Below are positions 8,499 through 16,288 of a DNA stretch of 59,155 nt, piece by piece. Within the stretch, counting starts at the first letter, position 1; each line of letters begins with the position of its first letter. Position numbers and translations under genes: made by a program. Source of the stretch: an uncultured Eubacteriales bacterium (GTDB taxonomy: Bacteria; Bacillota; Clostridia; Christensenellales; Aristaeellaceae); NCBI GenBank assembly GCA_902781095.1, contig CACZHW010000015.1, forward strand, positions 1-59,155, written 5' to 3'. Below the pieces are notes generated by a model. That model made no database searches, had not been told where the DNA came from, and saw only the letters and a program-made list of their open reading frames with translations.

Positions 8499-8524
8499 GG
8501 TGCGGGAGGTTTCCCTCCCGCACC
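8499..8524 (-). terminator. Hairpin between ABC binding-protein and permease genes
   Basis: Perfect 11-bp stem (GGTGCGGGAGG with its complement, TTTC loop) just after the binding-protein stop codon. There is no long T run, so mRNA 3'-end protection or partial termination is more likely than full termination. Confidence 0.6.
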
Positions 8525-8544
8525 GCCATGGATTGATCAGACGA

Positions 8545-9762
8545 TTATTCCCACAGGGCAGCCTGCAGCTGCTTCATGCAATCCTCAGCCGTGATGTCGC
8601 CCATCAGCGCCTGCTGGATCATGCTCGGCCAGTTGGAGATCCACTCGGTGGTGGTGTCCAGCACGGGCAGGATGCCGGCCACGGGCTGGCCTTCGATGGA
8701 AACCTGCATGAAGGGGTTCTCCTGGAAAGCGGGCAGCGCCTGCACGGAGGCGGCAACCGGCACGTTGCCGGTCACGGTGCACCAGGTCTCCTGGCCCTTG
8801 CCGGCCGCCAGGTACTTCATCCACTCAAAGGCGCCTTCCTTATCCTTGCAGGAGGCGAACATGACGGTCTCGGTATCGCCCATGGAGGTCCACTGGCCCT
8901 TGCCGGCCGGGAAGATGAAAGCGCCGACGTCGTCGCCGAAGAGCTCCATCATCTGAGCGGAGGAACCGATGTGGTGGATCGTCATGGCCGTGAGGCCGGA
9001 CTTGAACGCGTCGATGACCTGCGCGAAGCCGTCGTTCGGGGCGGTCGCGGGGGCATAGCCGTTCTGGAACAGGGAGATGTAGTCCTTCATGCCCTGGATG
9101 GACTCAGCGCTGTCCAGGTGCTCGAAGCTGCCGCCGGCAGCGTAGATGAAGCTGCCCCAGGGCTCCTGGCCGCCGTTGCTGCCGCGCATGCCGAAGCCGT
9201 AGACGTCGGTCTTGCCGTCGCCGTCGGTGTCGCGGGTCAGCTTGGCACAGGCGTCGAGGAACTCTTCATAGGTGGTGGGCACGGTCACGCCCGCCGCCTC
9301 GAACATGGAGGGACGATAGTAGACGTAGAGAACCTGGGTGTTCCACGGCATGACATAGATGCTGTCCTTGCCGCCGGCGCTGCGCATAACCTCGTAGAGG
9401 CTGTCGTTGATCTCGCCCTTGTTCTCCCAGGCATCCAGATAGCTGTCCAGCGGCTCCAGCAGGTCGTTGCCCACGAAGGAGGGGGTAGCCGTCAGCTTGA
9501 AGGTGGCCACGTCGGGTCCGCCGCCGCCGATCGCCGCGGTCAGCAGGTTGCCGCTGAATCCGCCGCCATCCCACGGATACTCTTCGCCCACGACGGTGAT
9601 GCCCTTGCCGTTGGTCGCGTTGAAGTCAGCGATCATGTCCTGCATGGTCTTGGAATAATCGGGGTTGTCCGCCCAATACCAGAAGGTGATGGTGGAGTCA
9701 GCCACCGCGGTGGCCGCGGCGAGCATCATGACCGCCACGAGGAGAGCCAGGAACTTTTTCAT
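8545..9762 (-). CDS. ABC transporter sugar-binding protein (family 1)
   Basis: 405-residue extracellular solute-binding protein, MalE/UgpB type. Residues 1-21 are a signal peptide ending AVA-D with no lipobox cysteine. The mature protein starts TITFWYWADNP, as in family 1 sugar-binding proteins, and has the typical AGGSF and SNWPSMIQQALMG regions. It is translationally coupled to the upstream regulator by a 4-bp ATGA overlap and has its own RBS (AAAGGAGCAACCCC). Likely ligands are mono- or oligosaccharides; the exact one is unknown. Confidence 0.93.
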   Translation of the reverse strand: MKKFLALLVAVMMLAAATAVADSTITFWYWADNPDYSKTMQDMIADFNATNGKGITVVGEEYPWDGGGFSGNLLTAAIGGGGPDVATFKLTATPSFVGNDLLEPLDSYLDAWENKGEINDSLYEVMRSAGGKDSIYVMPWNTQVLYVYYRPSMFEAAGVTVPTTYEEFLDACAKLTRDTDGDGKTDVYGFGMRGSNGGQEPWGSFIYAAGGSFEHLDSAESIQGMKDYISLFQNGYAPATAPNDGFAQVIDAFKSGLTAMTIHHIGSSAQMMELFGDDVGAFIFPAGKGQWTSMGDTETVMFASCKDKEGAFEWMKYLAAGKGQETWCTVTGNVPVAASVQALPAFQENPFMQVSIEGQPVAGILPVLDTTTEWISNWPSMIQQALMGDITAEDCMKQLQAALWE

Positions 9763-10445
9763 GGGGTTGCTCCTTTCTTGCGCTCTGCGATGTCCCGCAG
9801 AGTCTGTTCAATGTGCAGCCTGGCCAGCCGTCCGGCCTCGGGGGCGTTCTGCGTGCGGATCGCACCCAGGATTCGCCGGTGGTAGGAGAGTGCTCGTTCC
9901 ACGCTCCCGTGCAGGTAGGCCGTCTGCTCGTAACCCTTCTCGATCGCCTCCAGGATCACGGGGAACATGCGCTCCAGCACGCGGTTGTGCGTGCCCTCGG
10001 CCACCGCGGTGTGGAAGCGGTAGTCGTAAGCGTCGTAATCCTCCCCGTTTTCCGCGGCCTTCTCCATGTCGGAGATGGCCTTCTCCATGAGGGCGATGTC
10101 CGCGTCGCCGCGCCGTCTGGCGGCGCATTCGGCGATGCCGGGCTCCAGCAGGAGGCGGACCTCCATCAGCTCTTCCAGCAGGTGGGCCTGTTCTTCAAAA
10201 CGGAGCCCCAGCGGATCCGGGCCGATGCCCGTCTTGCTGGCGACGAAGGAGCCCAGGCCCCGCCTGATCTCCACGACGTTCTCCGCCTGCAGGAGTTTCA
10301 TCGCTTCCCGTACGGTGGAGCGGCTGACGCCATAGCGCTGCATCAGCGTGCTCTCCGTGGGCAGCTTCTCTCCCGGCGCCAGCCCGCTCGATTCGATTTG
10401 GCTGCGAATCTCGTTGGCGACGCCCCTGGCCATTCCGATCTGCAT
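9759..10445 (-). CDS. GntR/FadR-family transcriptional regulator
   Basis: 228 residues: an N-terminal winged helix (about 1-72; LPTESTLMQRYGVSRSTVREAMKLLQAENVVEIRRGLGSFV) and a C-terminal FCD ligand domain with conserved histidines for a metal (YRFHTAVAEGTHN, HRRIL, LHIEQTL). A longer frame begins at 10493, but the ATG at 10445 has a proper RBS (GGAAGGGAGC). The longer start would also put a perfect palindromic operator inside the coding region. It heads the leftward ABC-transketolase locus and probably controls that operon and itself in response to a sugar or sugar-acid metabolite. Confidence 0.92.
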   Translation of the reverse strand: MQIGMARGVANEIRSQIESSGLAPGEKLPTESTLMQRYGVSRSTVREAMKLLQAENVVEIRRGLGSFVASKTGIGPDPLGLRFEEQAHLLEELMEVRLLLEPGIAECAARRRGDADIALMEKAISDMEKAAENGEDYDAYDYRFHTAVAEGTHNRVLERMFPVILEAIEKGYEQTAYLHGSVERALSYHRRILGAIRTQNAPEAGRLARLHIEQTLRDIAERKKGATP

Positions 10446-10481
10446 GAAAGCTCCCTTCCGGCAGCTGTCGGCTGCGGTCAC

Positions 10482-10501
10482 GACGTCAGACATCTGACGT
10501 C
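10482..10501. promoter_or_regulatory. Perfect palindromic operator of the GntR regulator
   Basis: Two 9-bp arms, GACGTCAGA and TCTGACGTC, around a 2-bp centre. The site lies just downstream of the -10 box of the gntR promoter, about +3 to +22. This is a classic position for autorepression by the regulator encoded immediately downstream. Confidence 0.75.
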
Positions 10502-10510
10502 TCTGGCAAC

Positions 10511-10539
10511 AGTATAGACAGATTTAATAAGGATGTCAA
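10511..10539 (-). promoter_or_regulatory. Promoter of the gntR-ABC-transketolase operon
   Basis: Read leftward: -35 TTGACA (10534-10539), 17-bp spacer, -10 TATACT (10511-10516). It is near consensus and faces the regulator gene. Confidence 0.8.
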
Positions 10540-10548
10540 CCCAAATAC

Positions 10549-10592
10549 CCCTAAAAAACACAGAAACCGCTTTGCGGAAATCGACAAAGCGG
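10549..10592 (-). terminator. Terminator of the DUF6273 gene
   Basis: 8-bp stem CCGCTTTG/CAAAGCGG (10567-10592) followed leftward by a T-rich run including six Ts. It separates the DUF6273 gene from the gntR promoter. Confidence 0.6.
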
Positions 10593-10624
10593 GTTCAGGG
10601 ACAGGTGCTTTTTGGTAAATTTGC

Positions 10625-11482
10625 CTATTCGCCTGCGGCGGGGAGAGGCGAAAGCCGGATCGGGTCTTCGAAGGTCCCGGTCCCTCCTTCGCTCTTCAGC
10701 GAAGCGGCGTGGACGTAGCACACGAAGCGGACGCCGCCGACGCGGTCCGCGCCGGAGACGGAGATGTGGCCGTTGTCACCCACGATCCAGCGGAAACCGG
10801 GGCGCCGCCAGTCCGCGGTAAAGTACCAGCTGTACGGGCCGTTGATGCGCTTGAGGCCGCCGGCAAACGCCCAGGGGGTTCCGGTGGCCCGACGCGTCCG
10901 GCTCTCGGTGAAGTCCTCCGGAGGGAAGCCATAATCGGTTCGGAAGAGCTCGCCCCTCCTCGTGGGCAGGGCCAGCAGGCCGCGGTCCGGCATTTCGCAA
11001 AGGACGGCCTTTTCTTCGCTGGTGAACAGCGTTGCGAGGACCTGGGTGTTCAGCGTCCGGTACACGGCGGTGTTCTCGTAGTCCAGCGGCGTGCCGTCTG
11101 CCGTGTCCTTCTCCCCGTTGTAGAGCAGCACGTCCACGATGTACTCCGTCATCAGGCAGACGAGGTCGGCGTTGTCCCCGCTCAGGTCATCCCCGTTGCC
11201 CGTCTTCTTCCAGCTGCGGGGCGGTTCGTTTACGGCGTCGATGACGTCCGCTTTTTCGGGGGTTCCGGGCCCCAGCACGCGCCAGAGGACCGGCGCCTGG
11301 CTGCCGTCGCGTTCATAGGGATAGCGCCCGAAGGTGACGTACTGATAGCACTCCTGGGGCGTGTTGCCGGCCCCCTCGCGGTAGCCGGACAGCGTCACGG
11401 CACGGGCCGCAGGTGCAAGGAAGAGCAGCACAAGGTATGCGGCCAAAGCCCTTGTACGTAAGGAAAAGGCGTTTTTGGACAT
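10625..11482 (-). CDS. Secreted DUF6273-domain protein
   Basis: 285 residues with an N-terminal signal peptide (hydrophobic segment about 10-27, cleavage after ARA). The rest resembles the DUF6273 domain found in many clostridial secreted proteins: YVTFGRYPYERDGSQAPVLWRVLG, a TLN-type motif (YRTLNTQVLATLF) and a C-terminal GGVRFVCYV strand. Function of this domain is not known. The gene has its own promoter, divergent from the Lgt-like gene. Confidence 0.75.
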   Translation of the reverse strand: MSKNAFSLRTRALAAYLVLLFLAPAARAVTLSGYREGAGNTPQECYQYVTFGRYPYERDGSQAPVLWRVLGPGTPEKADVIDAVNEPPRSWKKTGNGDDLSGDNADLVCLMTEYIVDVLLYNGEKDTADGTPLDYENTAVYRTLNTQVLATLFTSEEKAVLCEMPDRGLLALPTRRGELFRTDYGFPPEDFTESRTRRATGTPWAFAGGLKRINGPYSWYFTADWRRPGFRWIVGDNGHISVSGADRVGGVRFVCYVHAASLKSEGGTGTFEDPIRLSPLPAAGE

Positions 11483-11513
11483 CCTGCGCCTCCGTTTTAA
11501 GATTTCGGGGTTT

Positions 11514-11543
11514 ATTGTAAAGCCGCTTCGGCGGGGCTGTCAA
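11514..11543 (-). promoter_or_regulatory. Promoter of the DUF6273 gene
   Basis: Leftward -35 TTGACA (11538-11543), 18-bp spacer, -10 TACAAT (11514-11519). Confidence 0.7.
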
Positions 11544-11549
11544 GCAATC

Positions 11550-11578
11550 TTGCGGATGGGAGGGGCATATGCTACAAT
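11550..11578 (+). promoter_or_regulatory. Promoter of the Lgt-like gene
   Basis: -35 TTGCGG (11550-11555), 17-bp spacer, -10 TACAAT (11573-11578), divergent from the DUF6273 promoter. Confidence 0.65.
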
Positions 11579-11629
11579 AAATCCGTATGGCGCACTGCCG
11601 GATCGAAAAGGAAAAGAGGGGATACGACC

Positions 11630-12619
11630 ATGCGTTCCCGTTTGCAATATCTGCTGCTTGGCGCGGCGCTGGCGCTTCTGGCTTTCGGCGTGACGGGGCC
11701 GGCGGCGTTGGAGGTGCCGGCCGCGCACCCGGTTACGCCCTACGGCGCCTGCGTGGCGCTGGCCGCGCTGGCGGGTGCCGTTCTGCTGGATGTGGCGGGC
11801 AAGCGGTACGCGCGCGTTCTCCCCGGCGGCCCGCGGACGGCGGCGCTCTTCATGCTCTGCGGCTTTGTGGGGGCCCGGCTGCTTTACTGCCTGCTCAGGC
11901 TTCCTTATTATATGGAAGTCGGATTTGTCCATATGCTGATGACGCGGGAGGGCGGCTTTCTGCTCTACGGCGCGCTCTCGGGCGTCGCGGCCGCGGCGTG
12001 GCTCCTGACGCGCGGGGATCGGGGCTCCTTTGCGGAGGCGATGGACGAGCTGACGCTGCCCGGCCTGGCGGTGATCGCGCTCTGCCGCCTGGCGGAGGGA
12101 TTCGCGGGCGAGGGGCTGGGCGACTGGGTGGAGGAAGGCTTCTTCTGCCGGCTGCCCTTCGCCGCACCGAACGTCTACGGCGAGTACCAGTGGGCGCTGT
12201 TCATCCCGGAGGCGCTTGCGGCGGTCTGCATCTTCGCCGCCTGCCGGAACGAGCCGACGGGGGAGGGGCGCAGGGCGCAGCGCGCGCTGACGCTCTACGC
12301 CGCCTGCCAGATCGTCCTGGAAAGCCTACGCATGGACGGCGTGCTGAAGATCGGGTTCGTGCGGGTTTCCCAGGTGATTAGCGCTGCTGCGCTCCTGGTC
12401 ATCCTGCTGGTGCGCAGCAGAGGGAATCGGCCCGTCGCAATCGCGGCGCGCGTTCTGCTCTTCGGGGCCCTGGTGGCGCTTGTGGGTGGCATCGAGTGGG
12501 CGCTGGACAAGACACCTGTTTCCAATGTTTTGCTCTATCTGCTGATGGCCGCGGCGTGCGCGGGAATGGCATGGACGGTTATTTCTGCCCGGCAAAATCC
12601 GGGAAAGCCTTGTGAGTGA
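11630..12619 (+). CDS. Divergent prolipoprotein diacylglyceryl transferase-like membrane protein
   Basis: 329 residues, polytopic. Several Lgt landmarks are recognisable: REGGFLLYGALSG corresponds to the EGG-x3-GG-x2-G loop. DELTLPGLAVIALCRLAEGFAGEGLG lines up with the Lgt signature. LESLRMDGVLKIGFVRVSQVIS matches the C-terminal arginine and SQ-xx-S region. In the signature GRxGNFxNxE the arginine is kept, but the asparagine is replaced (RLAEGFAGE), so it may not be a standard Lgt. Lgt moves diacylglyceryl onto lipobox cysteines; here the substrate is open. Good RBS (AAGAGGGGATACGACC). It is the first gene of a run with a reductase and a cyclase gene. Confidence 0.72.
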   Translation: MRSRLQYLLLGAALALLAFGVTGPAALEVPAAHPVTPYGACVALAALAGAVLLDVAGKRYARVLPGGPRTAALFMLCGFVGARLLYCLLRLPYYMEVGFVHMLMTREGGFLLYGALSGVAAAAWLLTRGDRGSFAEAMDELTLPGLAVIALCRLAEGFAGEGLGDWVEEGFFCRLPFAAPNVYGEYQWALFIPEALAAVCIFAACRNEPTGEGRRAQRALTLYAACQIVLESLRMDGVLKIGFVRVSQVISAAALLVILLVRSRGNRPVAIAARVLLFGALVALVGGIEWALDKTPVSNVLLYLLMAAACAGMAWTVISARQNPGKPCE

Positions 12620-12630
12620 CGGAGGATACC

Positions 12631-13545
12631 ATGAGAATTGCGGTTTTGGGCGGCGGCGCGATGGGCTCCCTGTACGGCGGGTACCTGAGCCGGAAGCACG
12701 ACGTCGTCATCGTCGACGTCAACGAAACGCTGGTGGACAAGATCAACCGAGAGGGCCTTGTGATCGCGGAGCCGGACGGCTCAAGCGCGGTGTATCATCC
12801 GAAGGCCGCAGTAAAGACAGAAGGGATGGCGCCCGCGGACCTCATCATCGTGTTCGTGAAGGCGATGTTCAGCCACGGCGCGCTTTCCGCCAACCGCTCG
12901 CTGATCGGCAGGGATACGTACATTATGACGCTGCAGAACGGCAGCGGGCATGAGCGGACGCTGCTGGAATTCTGCGACAGGGCGCACGTGGTTATCGGCA
13001 CGACGCAGCACAACAGCGCCGTGACGGGGCTGGGCGAAATCCGCCACGGCGGCAGCGGCCTGACGCACGTGGGCTGCATCGAGGGCGACGCAAGCCGCCT
13101 GTCCCCGGTCGCGCAGGCGCTGACGGAATGCGGCCTTGAGGCGGACTGCTGCCCCAATGTAATGGAGCTCATCTGGAACAAGATGTTCACCAACGTGTCG
13201 GCCAGCGTGTTGACCGGCGTGCTGCAGGTGCCGCTGGGATTCATCGCGAAGGATCCGAACGCCTGGGCGCTTTGTGAGAAACTGGTGCGCGAGGCGGTTG
13301 CGGTCGCCGCGGGCGAAGGCCTTGTCTTCGACGCGGAGGAAAAGGTGTCGGATGTGCGTGCGGTGTGCGAAAAGAGCCCGGAGGGGATCACCTCCATCTG
13401 CGCGGACCTGGCCAAAGGGCGCAAGACCGAGGTGGACACGATCAGCGGCAGCGTCGTGGCGGCCAGCCGGAGAAACGGCGTCCCGGCGCCGACGCACGAG
13501 GCGATGGTCGCCCTCGTGCACGCGATGGAGGGCAAACAGAGCTGA
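12631..13545 (+). CDS. 2-dehydropantoate 2-reductase-like oxidoreductase (ApbA/PanE family)
   Basis: 304 residues; NADPH-dependent reductase of the ketopantoate reductase family. The N-terminal Rossmann motif is IAVLGGGAMGSLYGG. The C-terminal helical domain has WNKMFTNV, with the catalytic-type lysine and first asparagine, and the RKTEVDTISGSVV motif. The ATG at 12631 was chosen because GGAGG is 6 bases upstream; an upstream GTG has no RBS. The gene starts 11 bp after the Lgt-like gene and precedes a cyclase-family hydrolase, so it may act on a 2-keto acid other than ketopantoate. Confidence 0.88.
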   Translation: MRIAVLGGGAMGSLYGGYLSRKHDVVIVDVNETLVDKINREGLVIAEPDGSSAVYHPKAAVKTEGMAPADLIIVFVKAMFSHGALSANRSLIGRDTYIMTLQNGSGHERTLLEFCDRAHVVIGTTQHNSAVTGLGEIRHGGSGLTHVGCIEGDASRLSPVAQALTECGLEADCCPNVMELIWNKMFTNVSASVLTGVLQVPLGFIAKDPNAWALCEKLVREAVAVAAGEGLVFDAEEKVSDVRAVCEKSPEGITSICADLAKGRKTEVDTISGSVVAASRRNGVPAPTHEAMVALVHAMEGKQS

Positions 13546-13589
13546 CAGAGCCGGCAGACGGCTTTCACACAAAAAAGGAGGAATTCACC

Positions 13590-14279
13590 ATGGGACCTGT
13601 CTATGAACTGAACGGCTACCGCGTGGTCGACCTGACCAAGCCGCTGGACCCCAAGACCGAGACGAGGCGCTGCCACCTGCTGCGCTACAACACGGGCGGG
13701 CCGATTCCCGACTATCACACGGCGATGGACCTGATGAGCCACCTGGGCACCCACTGTGAATGCCCGTACCATCACTTCGACGACGGCAAGTCCGTCGGCG
13801 AGCTGCCGCTGACCGCTTTCATGGGCCGAGGCATCTACGTCACGATCGACTTTTTGCCGGAGCGCGGATACATCACGCCGGAAGCGCTGGACCGTGCCTG
13901 CGGCGGCTGGGTGAAGCCCGGCGACGTCGTCATCCTGGACAGCCCCTACAAGATCGCGCCCTTTACGCCGGACACGAACACGGAGAAGGACAAGCGCCTG
14001 CTGGTGAACGGCGACACCGCCTGGTGGATGCGCAACCACGGCGTCAAGTGCGTGGGCTTCGGCGACGGCGTCTCCATCGAGAGCAGCAACGAGGACGTGA
14101 AGCCCTTCCACGACGTGTGCATGGAGGTGGACATCACCTTCCTGGAGGTGCTGAAGAACCTGGAGTGCCTTAAGAGCGACACCTTCTTTATGTCCTATTC
14201 CGCGCTGCCGATTATGGGGCTGGATTCCTGCCCGATCCGCGCCTACGCGATCGAAGGCCTGCCCGGGTTTACCCGCTGA
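13590..14279 (+). CDS. Cyclase-family (KynB-like) metal-dependent hydrolase
   Basis: 229 residues of the cyclase family (Pfam Cyclase), which includes kynurenine formamidase and isatin hydrolase. The metal-binding motif HxGTHxDxPxH appears near residue 50 as HLGTHCECPYHH, with glutamate in place of the aspartate. RBS AAAAAGGAGG precedes the ATG; a longer upstream frame is a shadow of the reductase gene. Probably co-transcribed with the reductase. Substrate unknown, likely a cyclic amide, lactone or formamide. Confidence 0.87.
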   Translation: MGPVYELNGYRVVDLTKPLDPKTETRRCHLLRYNTGGPIPDYHTAMDLMSHLGTHCECPYHHFDDGKSVGELPLTAFMGRGIYVTIDFLPERGYITPEALDRACGGWVKPGDVVILDSPYKIAPFTPDTNTEKDKRLLVNGDTAWWMRNHGVKCVGFGDGVSIESSNEDVKPFHDVCMEVDITFLEVLKNLECLKSDTFFMSYSALPIMGLDSCPIRAYAIEGLPGFTR

Positions 14280-14293
14280 TTTCCATAAAACAA

Positions 14294-14328
14294 CGCGCTC
14301 CGCGGTTTTTACCGAACCGCGGAGCGCG
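14294..14328. terminator. Bidirectional terminator
   Basis: Perfect 14-bp GC-rich stem (CGCGCTCCGCGGTT and its complement) between convergent genes. T-rich sequence follows on the leftward side (TTGTTTT) and a weaker one on the right. Confidence 0.75.
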
Positions 14329-14344
14329 CTTGTATGTCTTTCGT

Positions 14345-14575
14345 TCAGCCCTGGACCTTGTCCTTCAGCCAGTCGTTGACGAAGGCGCAGACCTCGTCGG
14401 CGTCCAGGCCGTGCACGGCGGCGGCGTCCTCCAGGGACTCGCCGGCGGCGGACGGGCAGGCGACGCAGCCCATGCCGCACCCCATCAGGGCGTAGGCCGC
14501 GGCGGGGTAGGTGCGGATGATGTCTCCCATCACCATGTCCTTGGTGACGTATGTGCCTGCGGTATTCTCAGCCAT
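14345..14575 (-). CDS. DUF1858 domain protein
   Basis: 76-residue protein of the DUF1858 type, also called hybrid-cluster-protein-associated redox disulfide. It has the helical opening (VTKDMVMGDIIRTYPAAAYALM) and a cysteine pair region GCGMGCVACPSA. Exact role unknown; a redox or metal-linked role is inferred from the cysteines. The ATG at 14575 has a strong RBS (CAGGAGGACAATACG). It is divergent from recQ and has its own promoter. Confidence 0.85.
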   Translation of the reverse strand: MAENTAGTYVTKDMVMGDIIRTYPAAAYALMGCGMGCVACPSAAGESLEDAAAVHGLDADEVCAFVNDWLKDKVQG

Positions 14576-14606
14576 CGTATTGTCCTCCTGTACTTGGAAT
14601 GGGCAT

Positions 14607-14634
14607 ATCATACCACATTACAGGGATTTTGCAA
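14607..14634 (-). promoter_or_regulatory. Promoter of the DUF1858 gene
   Basis: Leftward -35 TTGCAA (14629-14634), 16-bp spacer, -10 TATGAT (14607-14612). Confidence 0.55.
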
Positions 14635-14709
14635 GAGGGTGAGGCAAAAAAGCGCTCTCCGACGGAGGCCGCGCACGGCTGCGGGAAGGGATGCCCGACG
14701 GCGCCAGCC

Positions 14710-14739
14710 TTGACGCGCCTTGCGGCCGGGGGCTATAAT
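14710..14739 (+). promoter_or_regulatory. Promoter of the recQ operon
   Basis: -35 TTGACG (14710-14715), 18-bp spacer, -10 TATAAT (14734-14739), 22 bases before the recQ start codon. Confidence 0.75.
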
Positions 14740-14761
14740 ACCCCCGACAAGGGGGGATTGG

Positions 14762-16288
14762 ATGGAAGACGCGCGGCGGGTGCTGAAGGCCGTCTTCGGG
14801 TATGACGCGTTCCGGCCCGGGCAGGAGCAGGCGGTCCGCGCGCTGCTGGAGGGCAGGGACCTCATGGCCGTGATGCCGACCGGCGCGAGCAAGTCCGTCT
14901 GCTATCAGATTCCCGCCCTGATGCGGGACGGGATCACACTGGTGATCTCCCCGCTGATTTCGCTGATGCGCGACCAGGTCTGGCAGCTGGGCCAGGCGGG
15001 TGTGCGCGCGGCGTACATCAACAGCACGCTGACGCCCCGGCAGCAGCAAAAAGCCATCGATTACGCGCGGGAGGGGCGCTACCGCATCATCTACGCGGCG
15101 CCGGAGCGCCTGATGACGGAACACTTCCTCGCCTTCGCGCGGGAGGCGCGGTTTTCCTTCGTCATCGTGGACGAGGCGCACTGCGTCAGCCAGTGGGGGC
15201 AGGATTTCCGCCCCGCCTATCTGGATATCGCAGCCTTTCTTGGGGAACTGCCCGAGCGCCCGCCGGTGGGCGCCTTTACGGCGACGGCGACCGAGACGGT
15301 GCGCAAAGACATCGAAAAGCTGCTGACCCTGTCCTCGCCCCGGCGGGTTTTGACGGGCTTTGACCGGCCCAACCTCTTCTTCGAGGTGCGCAGGCCGAAG
15401 GACCGGGACGAGGAGCTGCTGCGCTTCGTGCGGGGGCACCGCGGGGAGTGCGGCATCGTCTACTGCGCGACGCGGAAGACGGCCGAGCAGGTCTCCGGCC
15501 TGTTGGCGGAGCACGGGCTGGCTGCGGGGTGCTATCACGCGGGGATGCCGGACGCGGAGCGGACCCGCGTGCAGGAGGATTTCCTCTCCGACCGGCTGGA
15601 GGTCATCGCCGCGACCAACGCCTTCGGCATGGGCATCGACAAATCCAACGTATCGTATGTCGTGCACTATCAGATGCCCAAGGACCTGGAAAGCTATTAT
15701 CAGGAGGCGGGCCGCGCGGGCCGCGACGGCGAGCCGGCGGACTGCCTGCTGCTCTACAAACCGCAGGACGTGCGGCTGCAGCAGTATCTGATCGACAGAC
15801 AGCAGGAGGAGAGCGACCTGCCGGAGGACGTGCGGGAGACCGTCGCCGACCGGTCCCGCTCGCGCCTGCGGGAGATGACGTTTTACGCGACGGGGGAAGG
15901 GTGCCTTCGCGCGCGCATCCTCCGCTACTTCGGCGAGGAGGCCGGCCCCTGCGGGCACTGCGGCGGCTGCCTGCAGCGCAAAAGCGCGCCTGTCAAAGGG
16001 GAGAGGACCGCGCCGGCGACGCGGCTGGACGGCACGCCGGTTTCGACCCGGGGACTGTCCGGCGGGCTGTTCATGCGCCTGTCCGACGCGCGCAAGCGCA
16101 TCGCCAGGGAACAGAAGGTGCCGCCCTTCGTCATCTTTACGAACGCGACCCTGCGGGATATGGCGGTCAAGCGGCCGCGCACGCGGCAGGAGATGCTGCG
16201 CGTGATGGGCGTCGGCGAGAACAAGATGGCGCGTTACGGCGAGACCTTTCTCGCCGTCATCGCGGCCTGGGAGGAGGAGCACCGGTGA
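14762..16288 (+). CDS. recQ: RecQ-type ATP-dependent DNA helicase, short form
   Basis: 508 residues; 3'-5' helicase acting in recombination and repair. Helicase motifs are present: motif 0 (FRPGQEQAV), DEAH box (VDEAHCVSQWGQDFRPAY), motif III (FTATAT), motif V (TNAFGMGIDKSNV) and motif VI (QEAGRAGRDG). A four-cysteine zinc segment (CLRARIL, then CGHCGGC) and a C-terminal HRDC domain (about 435-505) follow. The winged-helix RQC domain is essentially missing between them. The Walker A loop reads PTGASKS instead of the usual PTGxGKS. Start ATG 14762 with RBS AAGGGGGGATTGG. Confidence 0.92.
   Translation: MEDARRVLKAVFGYDAFRPGQEQAVRALLEGRDLMAVMPTGASKSVCYQIPALMRDGITLVISPLISLMRDQVWQLGQAGVRAAYINSTLTPRQQQKAIDYAREGRYRIIYAAPERLMTEHFLAFAREARFSFVIVDEAHCVSQWGQDFRPAYLDIAAFLGELPERPPVGAFTATATETVRKDIEKLLTLSSPRRVLTGFDRPNLFFEVRRPKDRDEELLRFVRGHRGECGIVYCATRKTAEQVSGLLAEHGLAAGCYHAGMPDAERTRVQEDFLSDRLEVIAATNAFGMGIDKSNVSYVVHYQMPKDLESYYQEAGRAGRDGEPADCLLLYKPQDVRLQQYLIDRQQEESDLPEDVRETVADRSRSRLREMTFYATGEGCLRARILRYFGEEAGPCGHCGGCLQRKSAPVKGERTAPATRLDGTPVSTRGLSGGLFMRLSDARKRIAREQKVPPFVIFTNATLRDMAVKRPRTRQEMLRVMGVGENKMARYGETFLAVIAAWEEEHR

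Noticed and set aside
11974..12150. Lgt-like gene as a second canonical lgt
   Set aside because: The signature asparagines are missing, so a confident lgt symbol was not given.
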